Shown: piece after piece, positions 52,922 through 62,081 of the stretch
Layout: the number at the start of each line of letters is the position of its first letter
How positions within the stretch are numbered: the stretch's first letter is position 1
Assembly (NCBI RefSeq): GCF_020447265.1
Contig: NZ_JAJADR010000003.1
Coordinates: 1 to 64,000, forward strand
DNA: 64,000 bases
Reading direction: 5' to 3'
Source: Hymenobacter lucidus
GTDB lineage: Bacteria > Bacteroidota > Bacteroidia > Cytophagales > Hymenobacteraceae
Position numbers and translations under genes: made by a program
Notes under the pieces: generated by a model
The model's database searches: none
The model's input: the letters and a program-made list of their open reading frames with translations, nothing else
What the model was told of the DNA's origin: nothing

Positions 52922-53574
52922 GAAGCGCGAGAGGTGAGAAATTGCATGAGCGGCGCAATACGCGGCGCGATGACAGCCACGTCATCCGCACCTTTAAAGA
53001 GTTGGGAGCCAATCCCAACCACGTTGACGCCGGCCCCGAACCATTCGGTAAGGCTGGCTTCGGTGGGCTCTACGCCGCCGGTTACCATCAGCTTCACGGC
53101 AGGCATTGGCCCGCGCAGGCTCTTGATAAAATCGGGGCCGAGCACGTTGCCGGGGAATATTTTCACCAGGCCCGCGCCGTGCTGGCTGGCGGTATACACT
53201 TCGGTGAGCGTCATGGCGCCGGGCACCCAAGCCACGTCGTGGCGGCGGCAGGCCTCGGCCACGTCGGTGGTCATAATGGGCTGCACCACGAAGTCGGCAC
53301 CGGCGGCAATGAACTGCTCGGCCTGGGCGGCGGTGTAGATAGTACCAATGCCGAGCAGCATTTCGGGCAGGTGCTCCCGCACGAAGCGCTGCAGCTGGGT
53401 GAATACCTCAAAGGCGTTGGCCCCGCGGTTCGTGAATTCGAACACGCGGACCCCACCCTCGTAGCAGGCCAGCACCACGCTTTGGGCATAGGCGGCATTG
53501 GCATGGAAAAACACCGGCACCAAAGGCGCGGCCAGCACGCGCTCCAGAACTTCGGCAGAAGAGTATCGGGACAT
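52918..53574 (-). CDS. eda: KDPG aldolase (2-dehydro-3-deoxyphosphogluconate aldolase)
   Basis: A 218-residue class I aldolase that splits 2-keto-3-deoxy-6-phosphogluconate into pyruvate and glyceraldehyde-3-phosphate. Glu46 (in VFEFTNR) and the Schiff-base Lys138 (in LVKIFPGN) match the family; the fold is a 218-residue TIM barrel. Some relatives act on 2-keto-4-hydroxyglutarate also. It follows kdgK after a hairpin and overlaps exuT. Last enzyme of the uronate pathway. Confidence 0.95.
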   Translation of the reverse strand: MSRYSSAEVLERVLAAPLVPVFFHANAAYAQSVVLACYEGGVRVFEFTNRGANAFEVFTQLQRFVREHLPEMLLGIGTIYTAAQAEQFIAAGADFVVQPIMTTDVAEACRRHDVAWVPGAMTLTEVYTASQHGAGLVKIFPGNVLGPDFIKSLRGPMPAVKLMVTGGVEPTEASLTEWFGAGVNVVGIGSQLFKGADDVAVIAPRIAPLMQFLTSRAS

Positions 53575-53580
53575 GGATTT

Positions 53581-53690
53581 TAGTTGTCAGTTGTTGGTTG
53601 TCAGTTGTTAGTTGCAGGCTTCAGGTTGGTTATCAGTATTCAGTCAGATCAGAACAACCTAACAACTGACAACCAATAACTAACAACTAG
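53581..53690 (-). repeat. Low-complexity inverted repeat after kdgK stop
   Basis: Left arm about 53581-53610 and right arm about 53661-53690 pair over 30 bases with two mismatches; both are made of repeats of GTTGTTAGTTGTC. It begins directly after the kdgK stop and fills the gap to the aldolase gene. Same type as the repeats at 56343 and 62921. Confidence 0.7.
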
Positions 53691-53692
53691 CC

Positions 53693-54703
53693 TTACCGGA
53701 GCAGGCGCCCCGAGGTGTTGCCTTTCACGACTTCGTCGACTTCGGCCTTGGTGGCCAAGTTGAAGTCGCCGTGAATGGTGTGCTTGAGGGCGGAAGAAGC
53801 TACCCCGAAGGTCAGGGCCTGCTGCTGGTCGTCGGAGGTGAGCGAGCCGTAGATGAAGCCCGCAATGAAGGCGTCGCCGCCCCCGATACGGTCCACGATG
53901 GGCACAATGTCGTAGCTGGGGCTTTCCACGAAGCTCTTGCCATCGTACAAGATACCTTTTAGCTGGTTGTGCGACGCACTCAGCGTTTCGCGCCGGGTCG
54001 TGATGACCTGCTTCACGTTCGGGAAGCGGGCCATCAGCTGTTCGGCCATCGAAGTAAAGCTATGCGAAGCACCTTCTTGCGGTACAATGCCGAATAAATC
54101 TTCGGAATCGTTTTCGGAAGCCACGATTACGTCGCAGCCTTCCACCAGCCCGGGCATTACGTCCTGAGCCTTCTGGCCGTACTGCCACAGGTTGCGGCGG
54201 TAGTTCACGTCGCCCGAGACGGTGATGCCCAGGCGGCGGGCCGCCGCAATGGCGTCTTTACACGCCTGGGCGGCCGAAGCGGAAATGGCCGGCGTGATGC
54301 CCGTCCAGTGAAACCAGCTGGCATCCTTCAGGATTTCGTCCCAGTTGAAATCCTCGGGCTGCAGGTTGGCAAAGGCCGAGTCGAACCGGTCGTACACCAC
54401 CTTGCTGGGCCGCATCGAGGCGCCAACTTCGAGGAAGTACAGCCCCAGCCGCTCACCGCGAAACACGGTATGCACCATATTCACGCCGTAGCGCTGAAAA
54501 TGCTGGGTAGCGGCTTGGCCCAGCTCGTTGGCCGGAAAGCAGGTGACGTGGGCCGCGGGCATGCCCAGCTGCGTCAGCGACGCGGCCACGTTGGCTTCGC
54601 CGCCGCCGTAGGTGGCTTCGAAGGTGGCGGTTTGGGTTAAGCGGTAGTTCAGCGGCGGCGAGAGCCGCAACATGATTTCGCCGAACGTTACTACCTGCTT
54701 CAT
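53693..54703 (-). CDS. kdgK: 2-keto-3-deoxygluconate kinase, PfkB family
   Basis: A 336-residue PfkB sugar kinase. The motif GGGEANVAASLTQLG near residue 34, the FRGERLGLYFLEVG substrate strand, and DRIGGGDAFIAGF (with the catalytic Asp) near 275 are the PfkB landmarks, and the N-terminal FGEIMLRLSPP is usual for KDG kinases. It phosphorylates KDG from both the Uxa and Kdu branches. A gap of 63 bases to the upstream uxaC, same strand. Confidence 0.94.
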   Translation of the reverse strand: MKQVVTFGEIMLRLSPPLNYRLTQTATFEATYGGGEANVAASLTQLGMPAAHVTCFPANELGQAATQHFQRYGVNMVHTVFRGERLGLYFLEVGASMRPSKVVYDRFDSAFANLQPEDFNWDEILKDASWFHWTGITPAISASAAQACKDAIAAARRLGITVSGDVNYRRNLWQYGQKAQDVMPGLVEGCDVIVASENDSEDLFGIVPQEGASHSFTSMAEQLMARFPNVKQVITTRRETLSASHNQLKGILYDGKSFVESPSYDIVPIVDRIGGGDAFIAGFIYGSLTSDDQQQALTFGVASSALKHTIHGDFNLATKAEVDEVVKGNTSGRLLR

Positions 54704-54766
54704 GTAGGGTGGGTTGTGAGTAGAGGATCAGGAAAAAGCCGGCCCGCACGCCGGGCCGGGCGCAAG

Positions 54767-56218
54767 CTAGGCTTTCTCGGCTACGCCGGCAGCTTCCACC
54801 GGCTCAGCCTGGGTTTCAAAGCCGAAATAGCCCTGGGCGTTGTTGTAGCAGATATTCTGCACCATGCCACCTACCAAGGCCAGGTCGTCGGGCAGCTCGC
54901 CGTTTTCCACGTCGTTGCCGAGCAGATTGCACAGAATGCGGCGGAAATACTCGTGGCGCGGGTACGAGAGGAAGCTGCGCGAATCGGTAAGCATGCCCAC
55001 GAAGCGGCTCAGTAGCCCCAGGTTCGATAAGGCGTTGATCTGGCGCTCCATGCCGTCTTTCTGGTCGAGGAACCACCAGCCCGAGCCAAATTGCAGCTTG
55101 CCGGGAATAGTGCCGTCCTGGAAGTTGCCGATCATGGTGGCAAACAGCTCGTTATCGGCTGGGTTCAGGTTGTAGAGAATCGTCTTGGCCAGCTTGTCCT
55201 GGGTGTCGAGCCGGTCGAGGAACTTCGACAGGGCCTGGGCCTGAGAAAAGTCGCCGATGGAGTCCCAGCCGGTATCGGGGCCGAGCTGGCGCAGCTGGCG
55301 GGCGTTGTTGTTGCGCAGCGCGCCCAGGTGGAACTGCTGGGTCCAGCTTTTCTCCCAGTCGAGCTCGGCCAGAAACACGAGCATGGCCGATTTGAACTGG
55401 TGTACTTCCTTCGAATTCAGGCTTTCCCCGCCGCGCACTTTGGCAAAAATGGCGCTAACCTCGGCGTCAGTGTAGTCGGCGGCGTAAATCTGCTCCAAGC
55501 CGTGGTCCGACAGGCGGCAGCCCAGGGCAGCAAAGTAGTCGTGGCGCACGCGCAGGGCCGTTTGCAGGTCCTGGTACGACCCGATATCCACGGCGGCTGA
55601 GGCCCCGAGCTTGTCGAGGTAAGCGTTGTAGGCCGGGGCATCCTCGGGCGTCATGGCCTTGTCGGGGCGGAAGGTAGGCAGCACCTGCACGGCGAAGTCG
55701 GAGGCGGCCAGGGCGCGGTGGTGCTCCAGGGAGTCGGCCGGGTCGTCGGTGGTACAGAGCGTGCGCACGTTCATTTTCAGCAGCAGGCCGCGCACCGAGT
55801 ACTCGGGCGTCTGGAGCAGGGCGTTGCAGTGCTCGTAGATGCGGCGGGCCGAGTCCTTGTTCAGCACTTCCGTCACGCCAAAGTAGCGCTGCAATTCCAG
55901 GTGCGTCCAGTGGTAAAGCGGGTTGCGCAGCGTGTAGGGCACGGTTTCGGCCCATTTCTCGAACTTCTCCCAGTCGGAAGCATTGCCCGTGATGTAGCGC
56001 TCATCGATGCCGTTGGTGCGCATGGCGCGCCACTTGTAATGGTCGCCGTAGAGCCAGAGCTGGGTGATATTCTCAAACTGCTTATCCTCGGCAATCTGGT
56101 CGGGCAGCAGGTGGTTGTGGTAGTCGATGATGGGCATCGAGGCAGCATACTCGTGGTAGAGCGTGCGGGCCGTCTCGGTCTGCAACAGGAAATCGGCGTC
56201 GAGAAAAGGCTTTTTCAT
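54767..56218 (-). CDS. uxaC: Uronate isomerase UxaC
   Basis: A 483-residue amidohydrolase-superfamily enzyme that isomerises D-galacturonate to tagaturonate and D-glucuronate to fructuronate. The N-terminal IIDYHNHLLPDQIAEDKQF carries the metal His pair, NPLYHWTHLELQRYFG and CTTDDPADSLEHH follow in family order, and the end has GWWFLDQKDGMERQ and SYPRHEYFRR. Length is usual. ATG 56218 was preferred to an earlier ATG. Confidence 0.97.
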   Translation of the reverse strand: MKKPFLDADFLLQTETARTLYHEYAASMPIIDYHNHLLPDQIAEDKQFENITQLWLYGDHYKWRAMRTNGIDERYITGNASDWEKFEKWAETVPYTLRNPLYHWTHLELQRYFGVTEVLNKDSARRIYEHCNALLQTPEYSVRGLLLKMNVRTLCTTDDPADSLEHHRALAASDFAVQVLPTFRPDKAMTPEDAPAYNAYLDKLGASAAVDIGSYQDLQTALRVRHDYFAALGCRLSDHGLEQIYAADYTDAEVSAIFAKVRGGESLNSKEVHQFKSAMLVFLAELDWEKSWTQQFHLGALRNNNARQLRQLGPDTGWDSIGDFSQAQALSKFLDRLDTQDKLAKTILYNLNPADNELFATMIGNFQDGTIPGKLQFGSGWWFLDQKDGMERQINALSNLGLLSRFVGMLTDSRSFLSYPRHEYFRRILCNLLGNDVENGELPDDLALVGGMVQNICYNNAQGYFGFETQAEPVEAAGVAEKA

Positions 56219-56342
56219 AATCGTAGGTGGGGCCGGGTGGGAAGTCGCGGCGTAAAAGCGTGAGGTCGGGTTAGGGCAAGGCAAAGTAACTAGGAGACGG
56301 CAGGCAGGTGTTCTGGACTCTCCTGGAAAATGTAGTTGTCGA

Positions 56343-56403
56343 TTGTTCGTTGTCAGTTGTTAGCTCGTGCTGATGCCTAGTCCTAACAACTGACAACGAA
56401 CAA
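56343..56403 (-). repeat. Low-complexity inverted repeat after uxaA stop
   Basis: A perfect 21-bp inverted pair (56343-56363 with 56383-56403), 19-base loop, using the same TTGTCAGTTGTTAG words as the repeat after kdgK. It lies at the uxaA stop and before uxaC, so it probably affects RNA stability or partial termination. Confidence 0.75.
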
Positions 56404-56407
56404 CTAT

Positions 56408-58063
56408 TTACAGCGACACGCCGCGTTTCCAGGGAATGAAGTCGGTTTGACCGTGGCGCACGGCGGCTACTTCCTCGCCGCTGGCCACGCGAATCACGTA
56501 GTCCAGAATCCGTTCCCCGGCCTGCTCGATGGTTTCTTCGCCGTCGATAACGGTACCGGTGTTCAGGTCGATGATGTCGGGCATGCGGTTGGCCAGGGCC
56601 GTGTTGCTCGAAATCTTCACCACGGGCGCAATTGGGTTGCCGGTGGGCGTGCCCAGGCCGGTGGTAAAGAGCACGATGGTGGCCCCGGAGCCTACCTCAG
56701 CGGTAGTAGACTCCACGTCGTTGCCGGGCGTGCAAAGCAGGTTCAAGCCGGGCTTGGTTACCAGCTCGGGGTAGTCGAGCACGGCTACCACCGGCGACGA
56801 ACCACCTTTGCGGGCTGCCCCAGCCGATTTCATGGCGTCGGTAATCAGACCGTCGCGGATATTGCCCGGCGAGGGGTTCATGTCGAAGCCCGAGCCCACG
56901 GCCACGGCCGAGTCGCCGTAGGCCTTCATCAGGGAGCTAAACCGCTCGGCCGTCGGCTGGTCTACCGAGCGGTCGACCAGTTCTTGCTCCACGCCGCACA
57001 GCTCGGGGAATTCAGCCAGAATAACCGAGCCACCGAGGGCCACGAGCATGTCGGACACGTGGCCTACTGCGGGGTTAGCCGAAATACCGGAGAAGCCATC
57101 CGAGCCGCCGCACTCCAGACCGATGGTTAGCTTGCTGAGCGGGGCGGGCTGGCGGTGCTGGGCGTTGGCCTGCATCAAGCCAGCAAACGTCTGGCGCAGC
57201 GCTGTGCTGATGAGGTCTTCCTCCGTACCAATTTTCTGTTGCTCCAGAATGTAGAGCGGCTTATAGAACTGGGGGCTGCGCTTGTTGATTTCGTCCTGGA
57301 GCATGCTCACCTGCGCGTTCTGGCAGCCCAGGCTGAGCACGGTGGCTCCGGCCACGTTGGGGTGCGTAATGTAGCCGGCCAGCAGGCCGCAGAGCGTCTG
57401 GGCATCCTGGCGAATACCGCCGCAGCCGCCTTCGTGCTGCAAAAACCGCACGCCGTCCACGTTGGGAAACAGACGGGGTTTCTGGCGGCTGATTTCGGCC
57501 GAGTGCAGGTCGGTAGCCAGAATTTCCTCTACCGTTTTACCAGCCTGCATCAAGGAAATCAGCTCCTGGGTCTGGGGCTGGTAGCTTTTCTTGCGGCCGT
57601 AGCCCAGGTCATCGACCAAGGCCGCTTCGAGCACCTGAATGTTGCGGTTTTCGCAGAATACCAGTGGAATAACCAGCCAGTAGTTGGCCGTGCCCACGCG
57701 GCCGTCGGCGCGGTGGAAGCCCATGAAGTTGCGCTCCTGCCACTTGGTCACATCGGGTACGGGCCAGTTCAGGCGGTGTACGCCGGTGGTCTGGTCGAAC
57801 GAGTCGGTGGCGTGCTGAATGTTGGAGGTGGTGAGCAGGCCGCCAAGCGGAATACGCTCCCGCACTTTGCCGACGAGCACGCCGTACATGTGTACCAGGT
57901 CGCCGGGCTCGAAGGCCTGGGGCGCTACTTTATGCTTGGCCGGAATAGCCTGGGTGGTCGTTATCATACCATCCTTCCACGGCACGGGCGTACCGATGGG
58001 CAGGTCGGTGAGGGCGACCAGCACGTTGTCGTGGGGATGAATCTGGGCTACTAAATGCTTCAT
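56408..58063 (-). CDS. uxaA: Altronate dehydratase UxaA
   Basis: A 551-residue dehydratase that turns D-altronate into KDG. An N-terminal SAF domain (about 1-95) precedes the large UxaA domain with GFHRADGRVGTANYW, GGCGGIRQDAQTL, LGCQNAQVSM and GLECGGSDGFSG, all with conserved Cys/His for the iron site. Standard length. Its stop is at the repeat 56343; its start overlaps uxaB by 4 bases, so the two are translationally coupled. Confidence 0.97.
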   Translation of the reverse strand: MKHLVAQIHPHDNVLVALTDLPIGTPVPWKDGMITTTQAIPAKHKVAPQAFEPGDLVHMYGVLVGKVRERIPLGGLLTTSNIQHATDSFDQTTGVHRLNWPVPDVTKWQERNFMGFHRADGRVGTANYWLVIPLVFCENRNIQVLEAALVDDLGYGRKKSYQPQTQELISLMQAGKTVEEILATDLHSAEISRQKPRLFPNVDGVRFLQHEGGCGGIRQDAQTLCGLLAGYITHPNVAGATVLSLGCQNAQVSMLQDEINKRSPQFYKPLYILEQQKIGTEEDLISTALRQTFAGLMQANAQHRQPAPLSKLTIGLECGGSDGFSGISANPAVGHVSDMLVALGGSVILAEFPELCGVEQELVDRSVDQPTAERFSSLMKAYGDSAVAVGSGFDMNPSPGNIRDGLITDAMKSAGAARKGGSSPVVAVLDYPELVTKPGLNLLCTPGNDVESTTAEVGSGATIVLFTTGLGTPTGNPIAPVVKISSNTALANRMPDIIDLNTGTVIDGEETIEQAGERILDYVIRVASGEEVAAVRHGQTDFIPWKRGVSL

Positions 58064-59586
58064 GAGGCAAGGGAAACCTTTTGGGTAAAATAGCTGGCTA
58101 GCGTGGCCTGGGCGCCATCCTGCAGCAATTGGTGCAGGTATTTCTCGACGCGGGCCGCGAAACCGGGCAGTTGGGCCAGATCATGGCCCCAGAGGGTTTT
58201 ATTACGCAAAACCGTAGCAGTTAATTCCGCGGGGCTCAGGCGCTGCCAGAGGTCGGCGAAGTAGCCAGCCTTCTCGTCCTGAATCGGGTATTGCTGGCCG
58301 TTGGCCTCGCCGTACCACCCGTCGGGGCGCTGCTCGGTGCCGCGCATAAAGAGCAGATAGGCGGCAAAACCCAGAGCCATGTAGTCGGGCACCACGGCCA
58401 GTTTCTTGTAGTAATGCAGCAGCGTGGGCACGTTGCGCATTTGAATTTTCATGGTATAGTTGAGCGTGATGCCCAGCCAGCGGTGCTCGATGTAAGGGTT
58501 GCGGAACCGGTCGAGAACCTGCATGCCGAAGCGCTGGCCCACTTTCTCATCCACGGCGTAGGGAATGCCAGGCAGCAGATCAGCCAGCATCAGGTTCTGG
58601 ATAAAGCCAGCCAAAGCCGCGTCGTCCATGGCCCCGCGCACGGTGTCGAAACCGGCCAGGTGGGCCAGCCCGCAGCTGAGCGTGTGGGTGCCGTTGAGCA
58701 GGCGCAGCTTCAGCTCCCGGAACAGGTCAATGTTGGGCTGCACGATGACGCCGGCATCGGCCTGCTCAAACGACAGCACCGATTTGACATGCGCGTTGCC
58801 CTCAATGGCCCAGAGCAGGTAAGCTTCCGACATCGTGAGCAGGTCGTCGGAGTAGCCTAGCTCGGCTTCCAGGGCGGCCTGGGTGGCCGCGTCGGGGCGG
58901 CCGGGCACGATGCGGTCCACGAGCGAGTTGCAGAAGTGGTTGGCCGCTTCGAGCCACTCGATAAAGTCCGCGTCGAGGCCGTTGAGGTGGGCCAGCTCCA
59001 GCACGATGCCTTCTAGCTTTGAGCCGTTGTTGGGAATCAGCTCCGTGGGCACAATCACCAGCCCCTTGTCCAGCGCGCCATCGAAGGCCTGGTAGCGGGC
59101 ATACAGCACGGCCAGCAGCTTGCCGGGAAACGACTGGGGCGGCGTAAGCTGAATCGACTCCGAAACCAGCTGAATACCCACCTCGGTGGTGTTGGAAATG
59201 ACCACCTGCAGCTCCGGGGTGCGGGCCACGCGCAGCACGTCGGCCCACTGGCTTTTGGCCGACAGTACCCGACTGATGGCCGAGCACACCACATTTTCCT
59301 CCACCGTCTGCCCATCGGCCACGCCCCGGATGCAGAGCGTGTAGAGCCCGTCCTGGCGGTCGAAAGCCGTGGCGTCGCCCCCGTCGGTCGACTTGACCAC
59401 CACGATACGGCCGTTGAAGAAGCCCTGGCGGTTGGCTTTGTCGATGAGGTAGTCGGGCAGGCCGCGCAGCAGCACGCCGGTGCCGAACTGCAGCACTTTT
59501 TCGGGCAATTCAAAGTGCGTCGCCTCGGGCATTGCTACTGCCGAGGGCGAGAGGGCAAGTGCCGCTTCTTTGGATAAACTGGCCAT
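58060..59586 (-). CDS. uxaB: Tagaturonate reductase UxaB
   Basis: A 508-residue NAD-dependent reductase (mannitol dehydrogenase family) that makes altronate from tagaturonate. The N-terminal Rossmann region VLQFGTGVLLRGLPDYLIDK, the ISNTTEVGIQLV strand and TELIPNNGSKLEGIVLELA are the UxaB pattern, followed by the family lysine motif around NGTHTLSCGLAHLAGFDTV. ATG 59586 (MASLSKE) was chosen; a 30-codon extension is unlike the family. Overlaps uxaA by 4 bases; 11 bases separate it from the upstream pectinase gene. Confidence 0.95.
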   Translation of the reverse strand: MASLSKEAALALSPSAVAMPEATHFELPEKVLQFGTGVLLRGLPDYLIDKANRQGFFNGRIVVVKSTDGGDATAFDRQDGLYTLCIRGVADGQTVEENVVCSAISRVLSAKSQWADVLRVARTPELQVVISNTTEVGIQLVSESIQLTPPQSFPGKLLAVLYARYQAFDGALDKGLVIVPTELIPNNGSKLEGIVLELAHLNGLDADFIEWLEAANHFCNSLVDRIVPGRPDAATQAALEAELGYSDDLLTMSEAYLLWAIEGNAHVKSVLSFEQADAGVIVQPNIDLFRELKLRLLNGTHTLSCGLAHLAGFDTVRGAMDDAALAGFIQNLMLADLLPGIPYAVDEKVGQRFGMQVLDRFRNPYIEHRWLGITLNYTMKIQMRNVPTLLHYYKKLAVVPDYMALGFAAYLLFMRGTEQRPDGWYGEANGQQYPIQDEKAGYFADLWQRLSPAELTATVLRNKTLWGHDLAQLPGFAARVEKYLHQLLQDGAQATLASYFTQKVSLAS

Positions 59587-59597
59587 GATTCCGAGCC

Positions 59598-61670
59598 TTA
59601 AATTTTGCTTCCTTCTTTCTTCTCCCACTTCTGCTGCCACTTCGGATAGTCCTTGGTCAACAGTTTCTGCGGCCACACGCTGGCGTACACGTAGCCGGTG
59701 CGGCGCTCATTCTCAATCTCGCTCAGCGTGCTCTTTTTCACCCCTTCCCGGCCCACGTAGATGGGCTTGTTGGTTTCCAGATCGTAGAACCGGGCCCACA
59801 GCACGCTGCCCGCCTCGGGCACGATTACTCGGTCTTTGCCCTTGGGCTGGGTGGCATCGGCAATATCCTTCACCGCGAAGCCGTCCATTTTTACCAGCTC
59901 AAACCAGGCAATAGCTGCCTGAATCGACTTTCTCACTTCCGGCGAAGGGTTGTCGAGCGTCAGCAGAAACTGAACGATACCCACGCTTTCGGCGCCACTG
60001 AGCGAGGCCAGCTCGAAGGCCCGGGCCTTCACCGGCAGCAGCGTTTTCCGGTCGTGCTGGGCGCACCACACCGTGAGCTTCCCATTCTGCACGTACTGGG
60101 TTTTGAGGATGCAGCTGATGCCGCGCTCTACGGCCTGCTGCGCCAGGGGCACTAAGCTCGGGTCGAGGGCGGCGTAGTCGCCTTTGCGGTCGGCCACGGC
60201 TTTGAGTAGCGTCAGCACCCGCACCATGGCGTTGTCGTTATAGGTAATCTGGGCGCGGTAGCCGCTGCTGTCGGGGTAAAACTGGGGGAAGCCGCCGTTT
60301 TTGTGCTGCATTTTGAGCAGGTAGCGGATGCCCTTTTCGGCCCCGGCGCGGTAGGCCGCGTTGCCGGTGGTTTTGTAGGCTGTAGCCAGATATTCGATTT
60401 CCCGGGTCGTGGCGTTGTTGTCAATGGTGGCATCCTTGGCGTTAGCAGCGGCCAGGGTGCTGGCTTTCAGGGCGGCACTCAGCGGGGCTTTGTAGTCCAC
60501 TTTCTTCTCCTTCACGGCCTTGGGCCAGCCCCCAATGGCGCGCTGATAGACCAGCATTTTCTCGGCGGTGGTATCAATGGCTTCGGCCAGCTTGCCGCCC
60601 ATTTTCAGGGTCTGGGCAGCCGAAACCGACGAAGTGCCGGCCGTTTTCCACTGCCCGCCGAAGGTCCAGGCGGCGTCAATCTGCCGGGCTTTGGGCGCGT
60701 TTTCGGCGGCGTTCAGGTTGTCGCGGTGCCAGGCGTAGTCGCCGCCCTGGCGGTGGCAGCCGGCGTAGTACACGCGGCGGCCCCACTGCGGCGTGCCCTT
60801 GCCCGACTGCGCGGCGTAGATATCCGCATCGGCCATGTTTTTGGGAAACTTGCAGTCAACCAAGTAAAACTGCGACTCGGTATGGTAGCGGCCCAGCTTG
60901 AAGTTGTCGTCGCCCTCGAAGGTGCAGTTTTTGAGCACCGTTTTGGCGTCTTTGCTGCCCGAGCCATCGTGCCAGATGGCAGCATTCATATTGTGGCAGA
61001 TGAAGCGGCAATTCTCAGCGTAGGCCCAGCCGCGGGGGCAGTAAAAATCCACGCTGCCTTCCATCGTGCAGTCCTTGAAGTAGTACAGGCCAGCTTCGGC
61101 GTCCCAGGGGCTCACCGTGTCGTTGCCGAGGGTCCGGAAGGTGCAGTTTTTCACCGTTAGGCGCGTCGTGCCCTTGCCGGTGTAGAGCGCCATCTGGTGG
61201 TCGGTCTTTTTGATCAGCTTTTTGCCGCTGGGGTCCGAGGGGCAGTCGATGGTGACGGGGCCGGTGGCTTCGGCGCCGTAGGTGTTCATCACCGTAAGCT
61301 TTTCGAGCGTGATGTCGGGGCTGTTGCGCAGGCTGAGCGTGGCAATGGTCCAGTCGCCCGCAGTAGCCGGGTCGCAGCGGAACATAGCGTTGGCCTGCGA
61401 AATGGTGATGATAACGCCGGCTTCACTTTCGCCCTGGAGCGTGATATGGTCTTTACCGTCGATAAAGACCTTTTCCTTGTAGGTTCCTTTTTTGATGCGC
61501 ACCACCCGTTGCTGAGTGCTGCTGTTGGGCAGGCTGTTGACGGCGGCCTGAATGGTCGGGAAGTCGCCCGAGCCATCCAGCGCCACCGTCAAATGCTGTG
61601 CATAGGCCGAGGAAACCTCTCCCAAAATTGCCCCTGCCAGCACAAGCATTGCCTTCAAATACCCTTTCAT
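59598..61670 (-). CDS. Secreted pectinesterase (CE8)-pectate lyase (PL10) fusion
   Basis: A 690-residue two-enzyme protein. Sec signal (MKGYLKAMLVLAGAILG), CE8 methylesterase domain (about 27-330) with GTYKEKV, HQMAL, the GNDT strand with Asp184, VDF with Asp208 and LGR with Arg261; then PL10 (about 355-690) with the ITYNDNAM Asp479 and Arg550 in KARAFEL. Methylesterase would first remove methyl groups so that the lyase could cut polygalacturonate. The CE8 QDTL Gln is Asn183 here. There is no sorting domain, so it is probably periplasmic or secreted. Fed by the same operon as uxaB. Confidence 0.92.
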   Translation of the reverse strand: MKGYLKAMLVLAGAILGEVSSAYAQHLTVALDGSGDFPTIQAAVNSLPNSSTQQRVVRIKKGTYKEKVFIDGKDHITLQGESEAGVIITISQANAMFRCDPATAGDWTIATLSLRNSPDITLEKLTVMNTYGAEATGPVTIDCPSDPSGKKLIKKTDHQMALYTGKGTTRLTVKNCTFRTLGNDTVSPWDAEAGLYYFKDCTMEGSVDFYCPRGWAYAENCRFICHNMNAAIWHDGSGSKDAKTVLKNCTFEGDDNFKLGRYHTESQFYLVDCKFPKNMADADIYAAQSGKGTPQWGRRVYYAGCHRQGGDYAWHRDNLNAAENAPKARQIDAAWTFGGQWKTAGTSSVSAAQTLKMGGKLAEAIDTTAEKMLVYQRAIGGWPKAVKEKKVDYKAPLSAALKASTLAAANAKDATIDNNATTREIEYLATAYKTTGNAAYRAGAEKGIRYLLKMQHKNGGFPQFYPDSSGYRAQITYNDNAMVRVLTLLKAVADRKGDYAALDPSLVPLAQQAVERGISCILKTQYVQNGKLTVWCAQHDRKTLLPVKARAFELASLSGAESVGIVQFLLTLDNPSPEVRKSIQAAIAWFELVKMDGFAVKDIADATQPKGKDRVIVPEAGSVLWARFYDLETNKPIYVGREGVKKSTLSEIENERRTGYVYASVWPQKLLTKDYPKWQQKWEKKEGSKI

Positions 61671-61701
61671 CAATTTATTCTTCAGTTGGGTTGCCCCGGT
61701 T

Positions 61702-62052
61702 CTACACAAAATCTTCCCGCATCGGCGAGAAGGCATCAATCAGCACGCCCGCCTCGAGGCACACCACGCCGTGCCACACGTCGGAAGGCACGTAAAACGC
61801 GTCGCCGGCCCGCAGCACCTGCTTTTCCTCGCCCAAGGTCACTTCAAACACCCCGCTCTGGATGTAGCTCTGCTGCACGTGCACGTGGTGGTGCATGGCC
61901 CCTACCCCGCCGGTTTCAAAGGTCACTTTCACCAGCATCATCTGCGCATCGTACGAGATGATGCGGCGGCGCATGCCGGGCCCCACGTCGGTCCAGGCGA
62001 CGTCCTGTTCGGCAATGAAGCTGGCCGGAAGTTGCTGGGTGGCAGTGCTCAT
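61702..62052 (-). CDS. kdgF: KdgF-like cupin (unsaturated uronate processing)
   Basis: A 116-residue single cupin. The metal pattern HHHVHVQQ (His54, His56, Gln61) and His94 in VWHGV follow the spacing of KdgF, which turns 4,5-unsaturated galacturonate, the lyase product, into the linear keto form; an Arg near the end (MREDF) may be its catalytic Arg. The position between the lyase gene and kduI strongly supports this. The ATG at 62052 was chosen over a basic extension. Confidence 0.9.
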   Translation of the reverse strand: MSTATQQLPASFIAEQDVAWTDVGPGMRRRIISYDAQMMLVKVTFETGGVGAMHHHVHVQQSYIQSGVFEVTLGEEKQVLRAGDAFYVPSDVWHGVVCLEAGVLIDAFSPMREDFV

Positions 62053-62081
62053 CAGTAGGAATGTTGCGGTGAAAAAACGAG

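Noticed and set aside
53581..53690. CRISPR-like repeat array
   Set aside because: Only two facing arms made of simple words; no regular spacers, no cas genes in the window.
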